41,234 nucleotides of DNA from Prevotella sp. (GCA_017618275.1 JAFZUS010000002.1:1-41234), one strand, 5' to 3'. Positions 32,415 through 40,489 are shown, numbered from the stretch's first letter. The notes: generated from the sequence alone by a model not told the origin. A program made the numbers and translations.

Positions 32415-34247
32415 ATGAAAAAAACTTTTAGACTTTTCTGGCTGATGGCCCTGCCGATGATGCTGGGCCTCGCATCATGCTCATCGAACGACAATCCTGT
32501 GGATGATGACATTACAGTTATTGATCCCGGAAGTGCAGAATTCAATCCTGAAGTGCTCGCCATAGCGACGCTCTATGTAGCCGATGGCATTGATCCCGAC
32601 CTGCGACAGGCCTTTAAGTGGGGATGCGCCACAGAGGATGCCAGCCCAGAGTGGGGTGATGTGCTCTTACTGAACAAACTGACAGACGTGAGTGAGGACG
32701 TGCTGAAGCGTCTGCTCGAGTCTCAATCCCCAAATTTTCTCATCTGTCTGGTGAATCCCGTGAAAGCCGAGATTGATGCATTCGCTGAGAGCCACGACTG
32801 GTTTAATATTGAGACGGATAACGTGGACGATGACCTGCTCATCTACGCTTTCAACACTGACAATCACCGCTACCTCATCAGTCAGCCTACAACCGAGGAG
32901 GGAGGTGACCCCATTTTGGCTAACTTGAACCGCGCACAGATGTACTACGTGCATATTTCTGCAATGCTTTCTGACTTCAATCAGAATCAGGAGAACGGCT
33001 CCAAGGAGAAAGAAAAAGAAGGCAAGACCGACATGGAGGACTTCGCAAATGCACTTCACTACTCGGTTACTTACCCCTTCACCTCCAACCATAAATTCAG
33101 GAAAGTACTCTGGTCGGATCCTGACTATATGAGCGGAAGCGGCTCAATGACCGCTAATTATGATATCTACATGGTTCACGTCTATGAGGGCGAGCCCGGC
33201 GCGGGTGATTACTACGGTGTGAAGATGACCGCCAGCATCGCCAATGCCGGCATGTGGAATGGCAAGGGATGGAACAAACACGGCGGAGTCCGTGTGCGTT
33301 GGTGTGGAGCCTCCTGCAGGCGCTTTTATGCGGAGTCACACCTGATTAGTTCAATGAACGCCAATTGGTTTGAAGACCTGACTGACAGGCTCATGTTCAC
33401 ATCAGGTGGCTACCCATCGCCCTCAACAACCGTTGGTCAGACCTCATATGAGGACAAAAACTCTTTCAGCCTGTCTATGAGCCAGTCTGTCGGCGGCGAG
33501 ATCTCAAAAGAGAATAAAGGTGCTGAATCTTCGACGGGTGCGAAGGGAAGCCTTGACTTCTCATTCAGTGAGAGTTGGGAGTGGAGCCATACTGAGTCTC
33601 GTACCATCAGTGATGTGGATATTACCAACATGACGCAGAGAGGCAACTGGGCTGCCTGGGCACTCAACTTCAACAACCTGCCCGAATTTAAGTGGAGTGA
33701 GGACTATGGTTATGACATCAAGAACAATCAGGCCAGCCGAGGCACTATGGAGATCCACACCTCATGGTTGTGGTACGATAGTAGCGGCAAGGACAATGAA
33801 GACCGTGCCCCCTATGTGCTCTGCACTTATATGGATGTAGAATACGAGATGTGGAGTTTCATAAGTACCGGTGCTGACAATGAACAAAGTATTTGGAAAA
33901 TCTATCCGACTGAATATAAGAAAATTACGCTTCCTAAGATGGTGAACACCACCGCAGGCCCGCTGAAGATTGTGAACGACTTGCCCGACGGCATGACCAT
34001 TTCGAACATCAAGGTGCTTACCACCGACAATCGGGAAGCCAGCGAGTTCGAGAATACGGTGCCCAACGGCGGTGAGAGGGTGCTTGGTGCATACAACACA
34101 AAGTACAAATACATCGTGACATTCAAGGGCAAGACGCGTGCCGGAAAGGTCAGCAACTACAAGTACTCGCTGAACCCAAGTATCAAGGTCAATCACAAAG
34201 AAACGACCGTTGTCTATGCAGCCAGCGACTTCAAAGTTCAGAAATAA
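32415..34247 (+). CDS. Lipoprotein with a beta-pore-forming-toxin-like segment
   Basis: A 610-residue lipoprotein: signal peptide with lipobox LASC (Cys22), a mixed alpha/beta N-terminal region to about 220, then a beta-rich part. Residues about 349-400 alternate small and aromatic residues (SFSLSMSQSVGGE, then GSLDFSFSESWEWSHTE) around a flexible Gly/Ser/Lys/Glu turn, the pattern of an amphipathic membrane-inserting hairpin in leukocidin/hemolysin-type toxins. The following DVDITNMTQRGNWAAWAL resembles the rim of such proteins. Leukocidin-like proteins are known in gut Bacteroidales. The pore-forming assignment is by pattern only. A small barrel gene follows after 20 nt and a C11 protease gene after that. 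Confidence 0.65.
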   Translation: MKKTFRLFWLMALPMMLGLASCSSNDNPVDDDITVIDPGSAEFNPEVLAIATLYVADGIDPDLRQAFKWGCATEDASPEWGDVLLLNKLTDVSEDVLKRLLESQSPNFLICLVNPVKAEIDAFAESHDWFNIETDNVDDDLLIYAFNTDNHRYLISQPTTEEGGDPILANLNRAQMYYVHISAMLSDFNQNQENGSKEKEKEGKTDMEDFANALHYSVTYPFTSNHKFRKVLWSDPDYMSGSGSMTANYDIYMVHVYEGEPGAGDYYGVKMTASIANAGMWNGKGWNKHGGVRVRWCGASCRRFYAESHLISSMNANWFEDLTDRLMFTSGGYPSPSTTVGQTSYEDKNSFSLSMSQSVGGEISKENKGAESSTGAKGSLDFSFSESWEWSHTESRTISDVDITNMTQRGNWAAWALNFNNLPEFKWSEDYGYDIKNNQASRGTMEIHTSWLWYDSSGKDNEDRAPYVLCTYMDVEYEMWSFISTGADNEQSIWKIYPTEYKKITLPKMVNTTAGPLKIVNDLPDGMTISNIKVLTTDNREASEFENTVPNGGERVLGAYNTKYKYIVTFKGKTRAGKVSNYKYSLNPSIKVNHKETTVVYAASDFKVQK

Positions 34248-34267
34248 TAAGTAATAAAAAAACAATT

Positions 34268-34882
34268 ATGAAGAGAACGATTGTTTCAATGGTAGTCATG
34301 GCCATGTTTGCCGTGATGCCCGCAAGTGCCCAAGGCATCGCATTTGGTGTGAAGGGTGGTGTTAATGGTACAAAGATGAGCATCGACAATGATGCCGTCA
34401 AGTCAGAAACAGGCATAGGCTTTTTCGTTGGTCCGACGCTGAAGATCGACATCCTGCCATTCTTTGGCGTTCAGGGTGCCTTGCTCTATGAGCAGGCCAA
34501 CAGCAAGGTGAATGGCGAGAAGATCAAGCGCCAGAGTGTCATCGTGCCTATCGACGCACGTCTAAATCTGAAGTTCAATGAAGATGCCGGCATCTATCTG
34601 ACAACCGGCCCGCAGTTGGGCTTCAATGTCGGCGACAATGATTTCACCTGGAACGAGGCAAGCAGTTACAAGAGCACCTTCCAGATGAAGAAGTCGATGT
34701 TCAACTGGAACTTCGGTGTCGGTGCCATGCTGACCAAGCATGTGGAGGTGGGGGCTGTCTATAGTCTCGGCATTTCCAAGACCGGCGAGTTGGAAGCAGA
34801 GATCGACAAGGCTAAGGCCAATAACAACGAAATCAAGCCCAAATCCAGCACCTGGCAGATTTCCGCCACCCTGTTCTTCTAA
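34268..34882 (+). CDS. Small outer-membrane beta-barrel protein (porin-family/PorT-like)
   Basis: A 204-residue protein with a signal peptide (MKRTIVSMVVMAMFAVMPAS) and an eight-strand-like barrel pattern: GIAFGVKGGVNGTKMS, GFFVGPTLKIDILPFFGVQG, VPIDARLNLKFNEDAGIYLT, FNWNFGVGAMLTKHVEVGAV and a final STWQISATLFF with terminal Phe. It fits the outer-membrane beta-barrel families common in Bacteroidetes. It stands 20 nt after the toxin-like lipoprotein gene and 58 nt before the protease gene, so all three are likely one operon. It could support export, anchoring or immunity; nothing in the sequence decides this. Confidence 0.83.
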   Translation: MKRTIVSMVVMAMFAVMPASAQGIAFGVKGGVNGTKMSIDNDAVKSETGIGFFVGPTLKIDILPFFGVQGALLYEQANSKVNGEKIKRQSVIVPIDARLNLKFNEDAGIYLTTGPQLGFNVGDNDFTWNEASSYKSTFQMKKSMFNWNFGVGAMLTKHVEVGAVYSLGISKTGELEAEIDKAKANNNEIKPKSSTWQISATLFF

Positions 34883-34940
34883 GGATGAGAACACTTCAGC
34901 GGTGGATGCTTACATTGCTAACGTAATTACAGTAGAACGT

Positions 34941-36551
34941 ATGAAAAGAATGACCCCGTGGGTGCTCGCTGCCACCCTGACTTTCTGCGGCGCAATGATG
35001 ATGCTGACATCGTGTACCGATGCCGTCGGCTCAACGGATAACCCCGTCCCCGACCCTGCCCAGCAGGATCTGGCAGACTACGCGATCCTCTTCTACGGTC
35101 ATGGTAGTGACCCGTCGCTGGATTTCTGTATTGTAGAGAACCTGGATCAGTTATATGCCGCCGAAGCAGCCTCGTACAACAAAGTCAGGATAGCAGCGCA
35201 ATACAAGTTCAGTAGTCAGAAAGCTTTCCAAGAACAATTAGAGACATTGCGCAAGAGTGTCAATACAGAGGAACAAAAAAAGTTCGTCGAGACGTTTAAT
35301 GATATGTTTAAGGACAAGTGCGGCCAGACCTATCGTTTCGTTGTTGACCCGAAGATGCAGTCGTATGACCAGTTGGGTGACTCATACCGCTATGGTCCCT
35401 CCGAAGGTGAGATCTCCAATCCCGACTCGCTCACCAACTTCATCAAGTGGGCGGCTAAGGCGTGTCCGGCAAAGAACTACCTGTTGTTGCTGAGCGACCA
35501 CGGTGCAGGCTATATGCCTAACAATGACCTGCCCTATTCGCCAGTTGCCAAGACCCGTAACCTGGTGGTGGACAGTCATACCGGAAAAGGGCTTACCCTG
35601 CCGTCGCTGACGGCTGCCATCGAGGCTGCCGGCATACACCTGAAGGCGCTCTATTTCGACGCCTGTCTGATGAACAGCATCGAGTATCTGTTTGAACTGA
35701 AAGACGCTGTCGATTATGTGGTCGCCTCGTCGTTCCTCGTTCCTGGCATCGGTGGCAGTTACGATGCACTGATTAACCTGCTGGCTAAAAACGGTAGTGA
35801 CATCGAGAGCGCGCTGGCCGCCTACAATAAGTTCTGCGTAGACCGCTGGGATAAGACTATCGGACAAGCCCAAAAGGAGAGTTTCTTCGATATGACCGTC
35901 ACCCGCACCAGCGGACTCAATGCCTATGGTGAGAAGATACGGGCGTTTACCGACCTGCTCGTCGAGGCCTATCAGAGTGGTGATGAGGAATTGTGCAAGA
36001 AGATCGACAATGCGACGGCCAACGTCCTGAAAATACAGAGTAGTTATCCCTTCTACGATCTGCTGATCTATGCCCTGACCGTAACGCTAGCCGACCCTGC
36101 GCGCTTTGAAGCCGCCTATAACGATATGAAGAAGTGCTACGATGAACTTTGCCAGGTGTCTCATCAGACCAGTGCCTACATGGGCGCAGAAGGTATCACT
36201 GCTTCCGTACTGCTCGGCTGGGATGGACAGTATGAGTATTTCGACTGGATGCCGGACGATACCGAGTGGAAAGTGCTAACAAACACCATATACAAACCTG
36301 ACGGCACTTGTGACATGGTGTCGTTTGGCATGCCTGCTTCAGGCAACTGGGGAAGTACTTTTGAGCAGACCTACGAGCAGACCAAGTTCGATAAGGCCAC
36401 TGGGTGGAGTCGTTGGATCAAGGCTAACCGTCAGCGCCCCACGGTGATGAGTCTTGCCACAGCGGGTTATGACCCCAATATCGCCGAAGCCGACCCCGCC
36501 GCGTACCTGACGTTTGCAGATTTTGTGCAGTTACTCAATAATCTCAAATAA
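34941..36551 (+). CDS. C11 (clostripain-type) cysteine protease lipoprotein
   Basis: From ATG 34941 the 536-residue protein has a signal peptide with lipobox LTSC and a C11 peptidase domain: catalytic His187 in LLLLSDHGAGYMPNN and Cys242 in ALYFDACLMNSIEYLFELKD, followed by VDYVVASSFLVPGIGGSYDA. C11 enzymes such as clostripain and PmC11 cut after Arg or Lys and often self-process; fragipain of B. fragilis activates the toxin fragilysin. The frame is open back to 34740, but that part overlaps the barrel gene and lacks a signal peptide. It is the last gene of the toxin-like operon, which suggests a role in processing its products (inference). Confidence 0.88.
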   Translation: MKRMTPWVLAATLTFCGAMMMLTSCTDAVGSTDNPVPDPAQQDLADYAILFYGHGSDPSLDFCIVENLDQLYAAEAASYNKVRIAAQYKFSSQKAFQEQLETLRKSVNTEEQKKFVETFNDMFKDKCGQTYRFVVDPKMQSYDQLGDSYRYGPSEGEISNPDSLTNFIKWAAKACPAKNYLLLLSDHGAGYMPNNDLPYSPVAKTRNLVVDSHTGKGLTLPSLTAAIEAAGIHLKALYFDACLMNSIEYLFELKDAVDYVVASSFLVPGIGGSYDALINLLAKNGSDIESALAAYNKFCVDRWDKTIGQAQKESFFDMTVTRTSGLNAYGEKIRAFTDLLVEAYQSGDEELCKKIDNATANVLKIQSSYPFYDLLIYALTVTLADPARFEAAYNDMKKCYDELCQVSHQTSAYMGAEGITASVLLGWDGQYEYFDWMPDDTEWKVLTNTIYKPDGTCDMVSFGMPASGNWGSTFEQTYEQTKFDKATGWSRWIKANRQRPTVMSLATAGYDPNIAEADPAAYLTFADFVQLLNNLK

Positions 36552-36578
36552 ACCGTTCTATTTTGAAATATCATAGTT

Positions 36579-36612
36579 TCAGAATTTACAAAGTTGTATC
36601 AGAAATCACAAA
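36579..36612 (+). promoter_or_regulatory. Direct repeat pair TCAGAAWTYACAAA, 20-bp period
   Basis: TCAGAATTTACAAA (36579-36592) and TCAGAAATCACAAA (36599-36612), period 20, upstream of the -33 element of the next operon. Same motif as 30625-30658. It may be an activator site shared between the two operons. Confidence 0.6.
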
Positions 36613-36636
36613 TCTTGCGGTGACAGAACAGAAATC

Positions 36637-36668
36637 TTAGGGTAGAATTAAAAAATTGATTACCTTTG
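36637..36668 (+). promoter_or_regulatory. Promoter of the LdcA-like operon
   Basis: TACCTTTG (36661-36668) with TTAGG at 36637, the same pair and the same 24-nt offset as the rpsL promoter. The start codon is at 36689. Confidence 0.7.
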
Positions 36669-36688
36669 CATCATAAAATTATTAGTTA

Positions 36689-37669
36689 ATGAGCCAAGGT
36701 AAAAAGATTGTTCAACCACCCTATCTAAAGGCAGGAGATAAAGTCGCTCTTATATCTCCTGCCTATTGGGTGCCTCAAGAGGCGCTCCAGATGGCTGCAG
36801 AGATAATCAAAAGTTGGGGCCTGCAGCCAGTCATAGGCCCCCACACAAATAACCTGAATGTAAATGCCTACGCAGGAACAGCCGACGAGCGTGCTGCCGA
36901 CTTGATATGGGCACTCGAAGACGACACTATCAAGGCCATCATCTGCTCGCGAGGCGGATACGGTTCCATCCATTTGCTTAACCGCATCCCAGTGGAATGC
37001 TATCAGCAGCACCCGAAGTGGTTTGTCGGTCATGGAGACATCACCATGCTCCTCTATGCCATCGCCTTTGCCGGTGTGATGTGTATTCATGGTCCTATGG
37101 CGTTTCAGATAGCAAGTGCTCAGGAACCTGCCACCTCTATCATACGTAACATTCTCTTTGGAACCCTGCCTCAATACAGGGTTCAAGGCAACCCGTATAA
37201 TAGAGTAGGGCATGCTGAGGGTGTCCTCGTAGGAGGCAACCTCTCAAGTTATTCAACTGTAGCAGGAACGAAAATGCATCTTGCATGCAAACACGATATC
37301 ATTCTCTTTATCGAAGAGGTGGAAGAGTCGTTGCATGATATTGACCGATTGTTCTATATGTTACGTCTGCAGTATGACTTTGAAAGAGTAAAGGGTATCA
37401 TTTTCGGTACGTTCAACTCCATCAAGTATGACCTCCAGTATGGCAGTGTGGAACAGATGCTGATCGCTCATCTTCATGACTATGATATTCCAGTATGCTG
37501 TGGCTTCCCTGTCGGTAGCAACAGTTGTATCCCGCTGATTGAAGGGGCTCCCTGTTCGCTGGAGGTCGCAGCAGATAATGCGGTGTTGACATACAATATC
37601 AAGGGTACGATGGAACCATATGAGGTGAGTTTGGCCAATCAACAACTCATAAAAGAAAAAGAAGAATAA
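36689..37669 (+). CDS. S66 (LD-carboxypeptidase/MccF) family protein, probably inactive
   Basis: A 326-residue protein with the full S66 fold pattern: LKAGDKVALISPAYWVP, then ALEDDTIKAIICSRGGYGSI. S66 enzymes remove the terminal D-Ala of muropeptides or, as MccF, destroy microcin C. Here the nucleophile motif, normally GYSDIT, is GHGDIT (Gly116 in place of Ser), and the His in the usual FPxGH motif is Ser277 (GFPVGSNSC). The Glu in FIEEVEES (about 209) remains. Two of three catalytic residues are thus missing in an otherwise intact frame, which points to a binding or regulatory role. No signal peptide. It heads a four-gene operon. Confidence 0.85.
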   Translation: MSQGKKIVQPPYLKAGDKVALISPAYWVPQEALQMAAEIIKSWGLQPVIGPHTNNLNVNAYAGTADERAADLIWALEDDTIKAIICSRGGYGSIHLLNRIPVECYQQHPKWFVGHGDITMLLYAIAFAGVMCIHGPMAFQIASAQEPATSIIRNILFGTLPQYRVQGNPYNRVGHAEGVLVGGNLSSYSTVAGTKMHLACKHDIILFIEEVEESLHDIDRLFYMLRLQYDFERVKGIIFGTFNSIKYDLQYGSVEQMLIAHLHDYDIPVCCGFPVGSNSCIPLIEGAPCSLEVAADNAVLTYNIKGTMEPYEVSLANQQLIKEKEE

Positions 37670-37676
37670 TACGAGT

Positions 37677-38417
37677 ATGGAAGAAACTAAAATACAATGG
37701 ATGTCTTTTGCCATTTTACTTTTGGCCTTGGTATGTTTTCACCAAGAATCCTGGGGGCAGAACTCAATCACAAATATCCCACAAGGATGGATTGTTAATG
37801 GAGTAGAAGTAAAAGAAGGTAAAGTATCAGGAATAGCAGACTCGTCTTTAGTCGTGCTAACCCCAACCGAAACAGACCTCGGAAAAGTAAAGGCTATTTT
37901 CTTGGAAACTGTTTCTCTCTGGGAAGGTATGTCTATTGATTTGAGAGATGTTTCCTCAAACAACATGGGATGGGTTATTGCCTCTAATGGCAGGGTATAT
38001 CCCCATGTCAAGGCAGCCAAAGCAGAAAAAACCGTCCCTGTTGCAACTATTGCATTTCTCGGGAGTGAGGCAGATTGTAAACATGGGCTGGCAATTGCCG
38101 TTGAGGATGTGAGCAATAGTCTTTTCACATGGGATGATGCTCCTAAAGCCGTTACTCGATGGGCATCATCACATCCCGTTAAGGAGGCATCATGGAGATT
38201 ACCAACAGTGAATGATCTGTTTTTTATGAACGAGAAGCCTAATAGGGCATTCGATGTGATCGTTTCTTCAGGCGGAGAACGTGTTCATCATGATTATTAC
38301 TGGACATCTAACGAACACGAGGATGCCACAGGAATCTATTTCCTCTTTATTAATAATTTGATTCATAATGGCAACAAGACGCATCAGTTTCGTGTAAGAG
38401 CCGTGCTTGCATTCTAA
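37677..38417 (+). CDS. Secreted protein with an Lcl/DUF1566-like domain
   Basis: A 246-residue protein with an N-terminal signal or anchor (MEETKIQWMSFAILLLALVC). The C-terminal half carries a pattern seen in fimbrial-tip and Lcl/DUF1566-type proteins: GWVIASNGRVYPHVKAAKAE, a cysteine in EADCKHGLAIAVEDVS, then SWRLPTVNDLFFM and DYYWTSNEHEDATGIYF, ending RVRAVLAF. It probably works at the cell surface. It starts 7 nt after the S66 gene, so the two are cotranscribed. Exact role unknown. Confidence 0.72.
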   Translation: MEETKIQWMSFAILLLALVCFHQESWGQNSITNIPQGWIVNGVEVKEGKVSGIADSSLVVLTPTETDLGKVKAIFLETVSLWEGMSIDLRDVSSNNMGWVIASNGRVYPHVKAAKAEKTVPVATIAFLGSEADCKHGLAIAVEDVSNSLFTWDDAPKAVTRWASSHPVKEASWRLPTVNDLFFMNEKPNRAFDVIVSSGGERVHHDYYWTSNEHEDATGIYFLFINNLIHNGNKTHQFRVRAVLAF

Positions 38418-38440
38418 CGACATCCGACTTAATATAAAGA

Positions 38441-38788
38441 ATGAAAAGAAACATCATATTTTATGTACTTGCAATTACTTTTTTGTCAACAGTAATTACA
38501 ACTAAGGCCGATGATGACATTACCGCTACTCGAAATGAAAACGGAACATGGACATTTGTCAAGCCTGCCGACGTTGACTTGAAGTTGAAAGTGGTATTCT
38601 TCACAAAAGAGGAACTTGATTCTATCGCAGCACAATCCACTGTGCTTTCCTCTGACTCGTTACTGGATATAAGTAAGGATACAATAGCAAGCGAAAATGC
38701 TACCGAGATGAAAAAAGCAACAATTAGCAAGAAAAAGACAAATTATTCAAAGCGTAAAAGGACAAGAAGAAAATCTAGGAGAAGATAA
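38441..38788 (+). CDS. Small secreted protein with a strongly basic tail
   Basis: A 115-residue protein with a signal peptide (MKRNIIFYVLAITFLSTVIT) and a short beta-like segment NGTWTFVKPADVDLKLKVVF that resembles the WTL.MPA.DV.L.V.Y ends of Bacteroidales extracellular repeats. The last 25 residues are almost all Lys, Arg and Ser/Thr (KRKRTRRKSRRR), which could bind nucleic acid or lipid A/LPS. I recognise no family. It lies between the Lcl-like gene (23 nt) and the GH3-like gene (4 nt), so it is part of the operon. Confidence 0.68.
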   Translation: MKRNIIFYVLAITFLSTVITTKADDDITATRNENGTWTFVKPADVDLKLKVVFFTKEELDSIAAQSTVLSSDSLLDISKDTIASENATEMKKATISKKKTNYSKRKRTRRKSRRR

Positions 38789-38792
38789 ATAA

Positions 38793-39983
38793 ATGGACAG
38801 TGGGGTTATCAAAACGGTGAACATGGCACGATGGACTGATGGCCTGAATGTTAGAAACAGGCTTGAAGACATCACATACAATCCGATGCGAAGTCAGGAA
38901 GATTTCGTTATGAGGCTATTACGCGAGAATTCCAGGACTGAATATGGACGTAAGTATAACTTTCGAAATATCCATTCCATAGATGAGTTCAGACGCTGCG
39001 TCCCTCTGACAGATTATGTTGACTATAAATCCTATTTCAAACGTATAGCCGATGGCGAGAGAAATGTCCTGACGGCCTATCTTACAGAGCATATATCTGT
39101 CTTGGACGGATTTAAGAAGATGCCTCAATCGAGATGGGGTGTGCAGGCTAACTATGATTACAGTTTCTGTTCAGGATTCTACCTCGTGGGAAATCATGGA
39201 TTCCTCACTGACGGAATGACCCTCAACCTGGTGGATAACAGCGTGGAGCGCCTGCCTTCGGGGATAACCATTGGAAACATGCTTGGCCGACTGCTGGTAA
39301 AGCGGGAGTTTGACAACGACCAAGTCTATGTCATACCCGTTGAAGTTACCAACTCTCCACAGAGGAATGACATCCTCTATATGCAGTCCCTCTTTGCACT
39401 CAGTCAGAAATACATATCACTTGCCATATGCGACCGTTATGACAATTTGCTAGAGATGCTCCGGTATATTGAGAAGCACTGGCCCACGCTGGCTGACAAT
39501 ATTGAGCGTGGGAACCCATATATCCAACCCGCCCCAGAAAGGGCTCATGCTATCCGTGAAATCATGGACTCCCACCATGTCGGGACGCAGATGGTTGAGC
39601 AACTATGGCCAGGACTTCACTGCATTATAGTTTACGACGTCGATCGTCTGAGTGCAGGATTTGAGTTGTTGCGCACTTATTGCGGCAGTAATGTTCATTT
39701 CGTTTTTACTGGCATCAGTTCGCCAGAAGGAACTTTTTCTACTGCCCTTAATCTCGATGACCCGCAGACGGTGCTCATTCCCGACAGTGTCTTTTATGAA
39801 TTCAAGCCTAAAGAAGCGGCGGATTATAAACAATTGCTCACCCTTGACCAGTTAGAGATAGGACGCAATTACGAACTGACCGTCACCACGCTTTCTGGTC
39901 TCTATCGTTACAAGACCAGAAAGACTCTCCTTGTCGTAGGCCGCTATCACGATACACCTACCGTGATTGTCGACAAAGGATAA
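38793..39983 (+). CDS. Short GH3-like (auxin-responsive type, adenylating fold) protein
   Basis: A 396-residue protein related to GH3 acyl-acid amido synthetases: IDEFRRCVPLTDYVDYKSYF matches the N-terminal FR..VP...Y..... pattern, and VFYEFKPKEAADY followed by YELTVTTLSGLYRYKTRKTL matches the conserved EF.P and ELV.TT..GLYRY core. Family members usually have about 500 or more residues with an SSGTTG-like ATP motif; at that position here is SVLDGFKKMPQSR, and the C-terminal cap domain is absent. It may be degenerate. It begins 4 nt after the previous gene and ends the operon; no terminator was seen. Confidence 0.75.
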   Translation: MDSGVIKTVNMARWTDGLNVRNRLEDITYNPMRSQEDFVMRLLRENSRTEYGRKYNFRNIHSIDEFRRCVPLTDYVDYKSYFKRIADGERNVLTAYLTEHISVLDGFKKMPQSRWGVQANYDYSFCSGFYLVGNHGFLTDGMTLNLVDNSVERLPSGITIGNMLGRLLVKREFDNDQVYVIPVEVTNSPQRNDILYMQSLFALSQKYISLAICDRYDNLLEMLRYIEKHWPTLADNIERGNPYIQPAPERAHAIREIMDSHHVGTQMVEQLWPGLHCIIVYDVDRLSAGFELLRTYCGSNVHFVFTGISSPEGTFSTALNLDDPQTVLIPDSVFYEFKPKEAADYKQLLTLDQLEIGRNYELTVTTLSGLYRYKTRKTLLVVGRYHDTPTVIVDKG

Positions 39984-40002
39984 TAATAGTTAAAAAGCGG
40001 AC

Positions 40003-40041
40003 AAACTAATTAATTTAGTTTAATAACTAAGTGGATTAGTT
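40003..40041 (+). promoter_or_regulatory. Two BlaI-type operator dyads
   Basis: AAACTAA-N5-TTAGTTT (40003-40021) and AACTAA-N5-TTAGTT (40025-40041): the same dyad with the same spacer, centres about 21 nt (two helical turns) apart. The second overlaps the -33 TTG of the blaI promoter, as expected for autorepression. Confidence 0.85.
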
Positions 40042-40070
40042 GTTAATAACGAAAATTTTTAGTTACTTTG
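40040..40070 (+). promoter_or_regulatory. Promoter of the blaI-type operon
   Basis: TTG (40040-40042), 20 nt, then TTACTTTG (40063-40070), one base off the TAnnTTTG consensus. It overlaps operator dyad 2. Confidence 0.75.
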
Positions 40071-40126
40071 CAGCCAGATATAGATAAAGACGCGCAAGAG
40101 ATTGAATAATTAAAAGCAAAGTAACA

Positions 40127-40489
40127 ATGAAAAAACTGACAAATAGAGAAAAAGAGATCATGGACCTGTATTGGGCGCATGGACCGATGTTCGTCAAGGA
40201 ACTCCTTGAGTATTACGACGAGCCCCGTCCGCACTTCAATACGCTCTCCACGATGGTACGTATACTGGAGAAGGAGGGGTTCCTGGATCATAAACAGTTT
40301 GGCAACACCTACCAATATTATCCCCTCATCACTGAGGCCGAATACGGCAGGAAGTCCATCGCCGGTGTGATCAAGAACTACTTCAACGACTCCTACCTCT
40401 CTGCCGTCTCCTCGTTCGTCAAGGAGGAGAAGATCTCTGTGGAAGAACTGAAAGAACTGATAGACCAAATCGAGAACAACCATGCTTGA
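40127..40489 (+). CDS. BlaI/MecI/CopY-family transcriptional repressor
   Basis: A 120-residue winged-helix repressor: LTNREKEIMDLYWAHGPMFV, then HFNTLSTMVRILEKEGFLDH and GNTYQYYPLITEAEYGRKSI, which match the BlaI DNA-binding domain and wing. The rest is the dimerisation helix. In this family the partner BlaR1 senses an envelope signal (beta-lactam in the classic case) and triggers cleavage of the repressor. Here the stop overlaps the start of a BlaR1-type gene by 8 nt. Two dyads in its promoter are the probable binding sites. No beta-lactamase gene is visible before the window ends. Confidence 0.92.
   Translation: MKKLTNREKEIMDLYWAHGPMFVKELLEYYDEPRPHFNTLSTMVRILEKEGFLDHKQFGNTYQYYPLITEAEYGRKSIAGVIKNYFNDSYLSAVSSFVKEEKISVEELKELIDQIENNHA

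Noticed and set aside
32415-34247. MACPF/perforin-type identity for the toxin-like lipoprotein
   Set aside because: I could not find the MACPF signature; the alternating hairpin pattern fits leukocidin- or aerolysin-like proteins better.
34740-34940. N-terminal extension of the C11 protease
   Set aside because: It overlaps the end of the barrel gene; the signal peptide with lipobox begins at ATG 34941.
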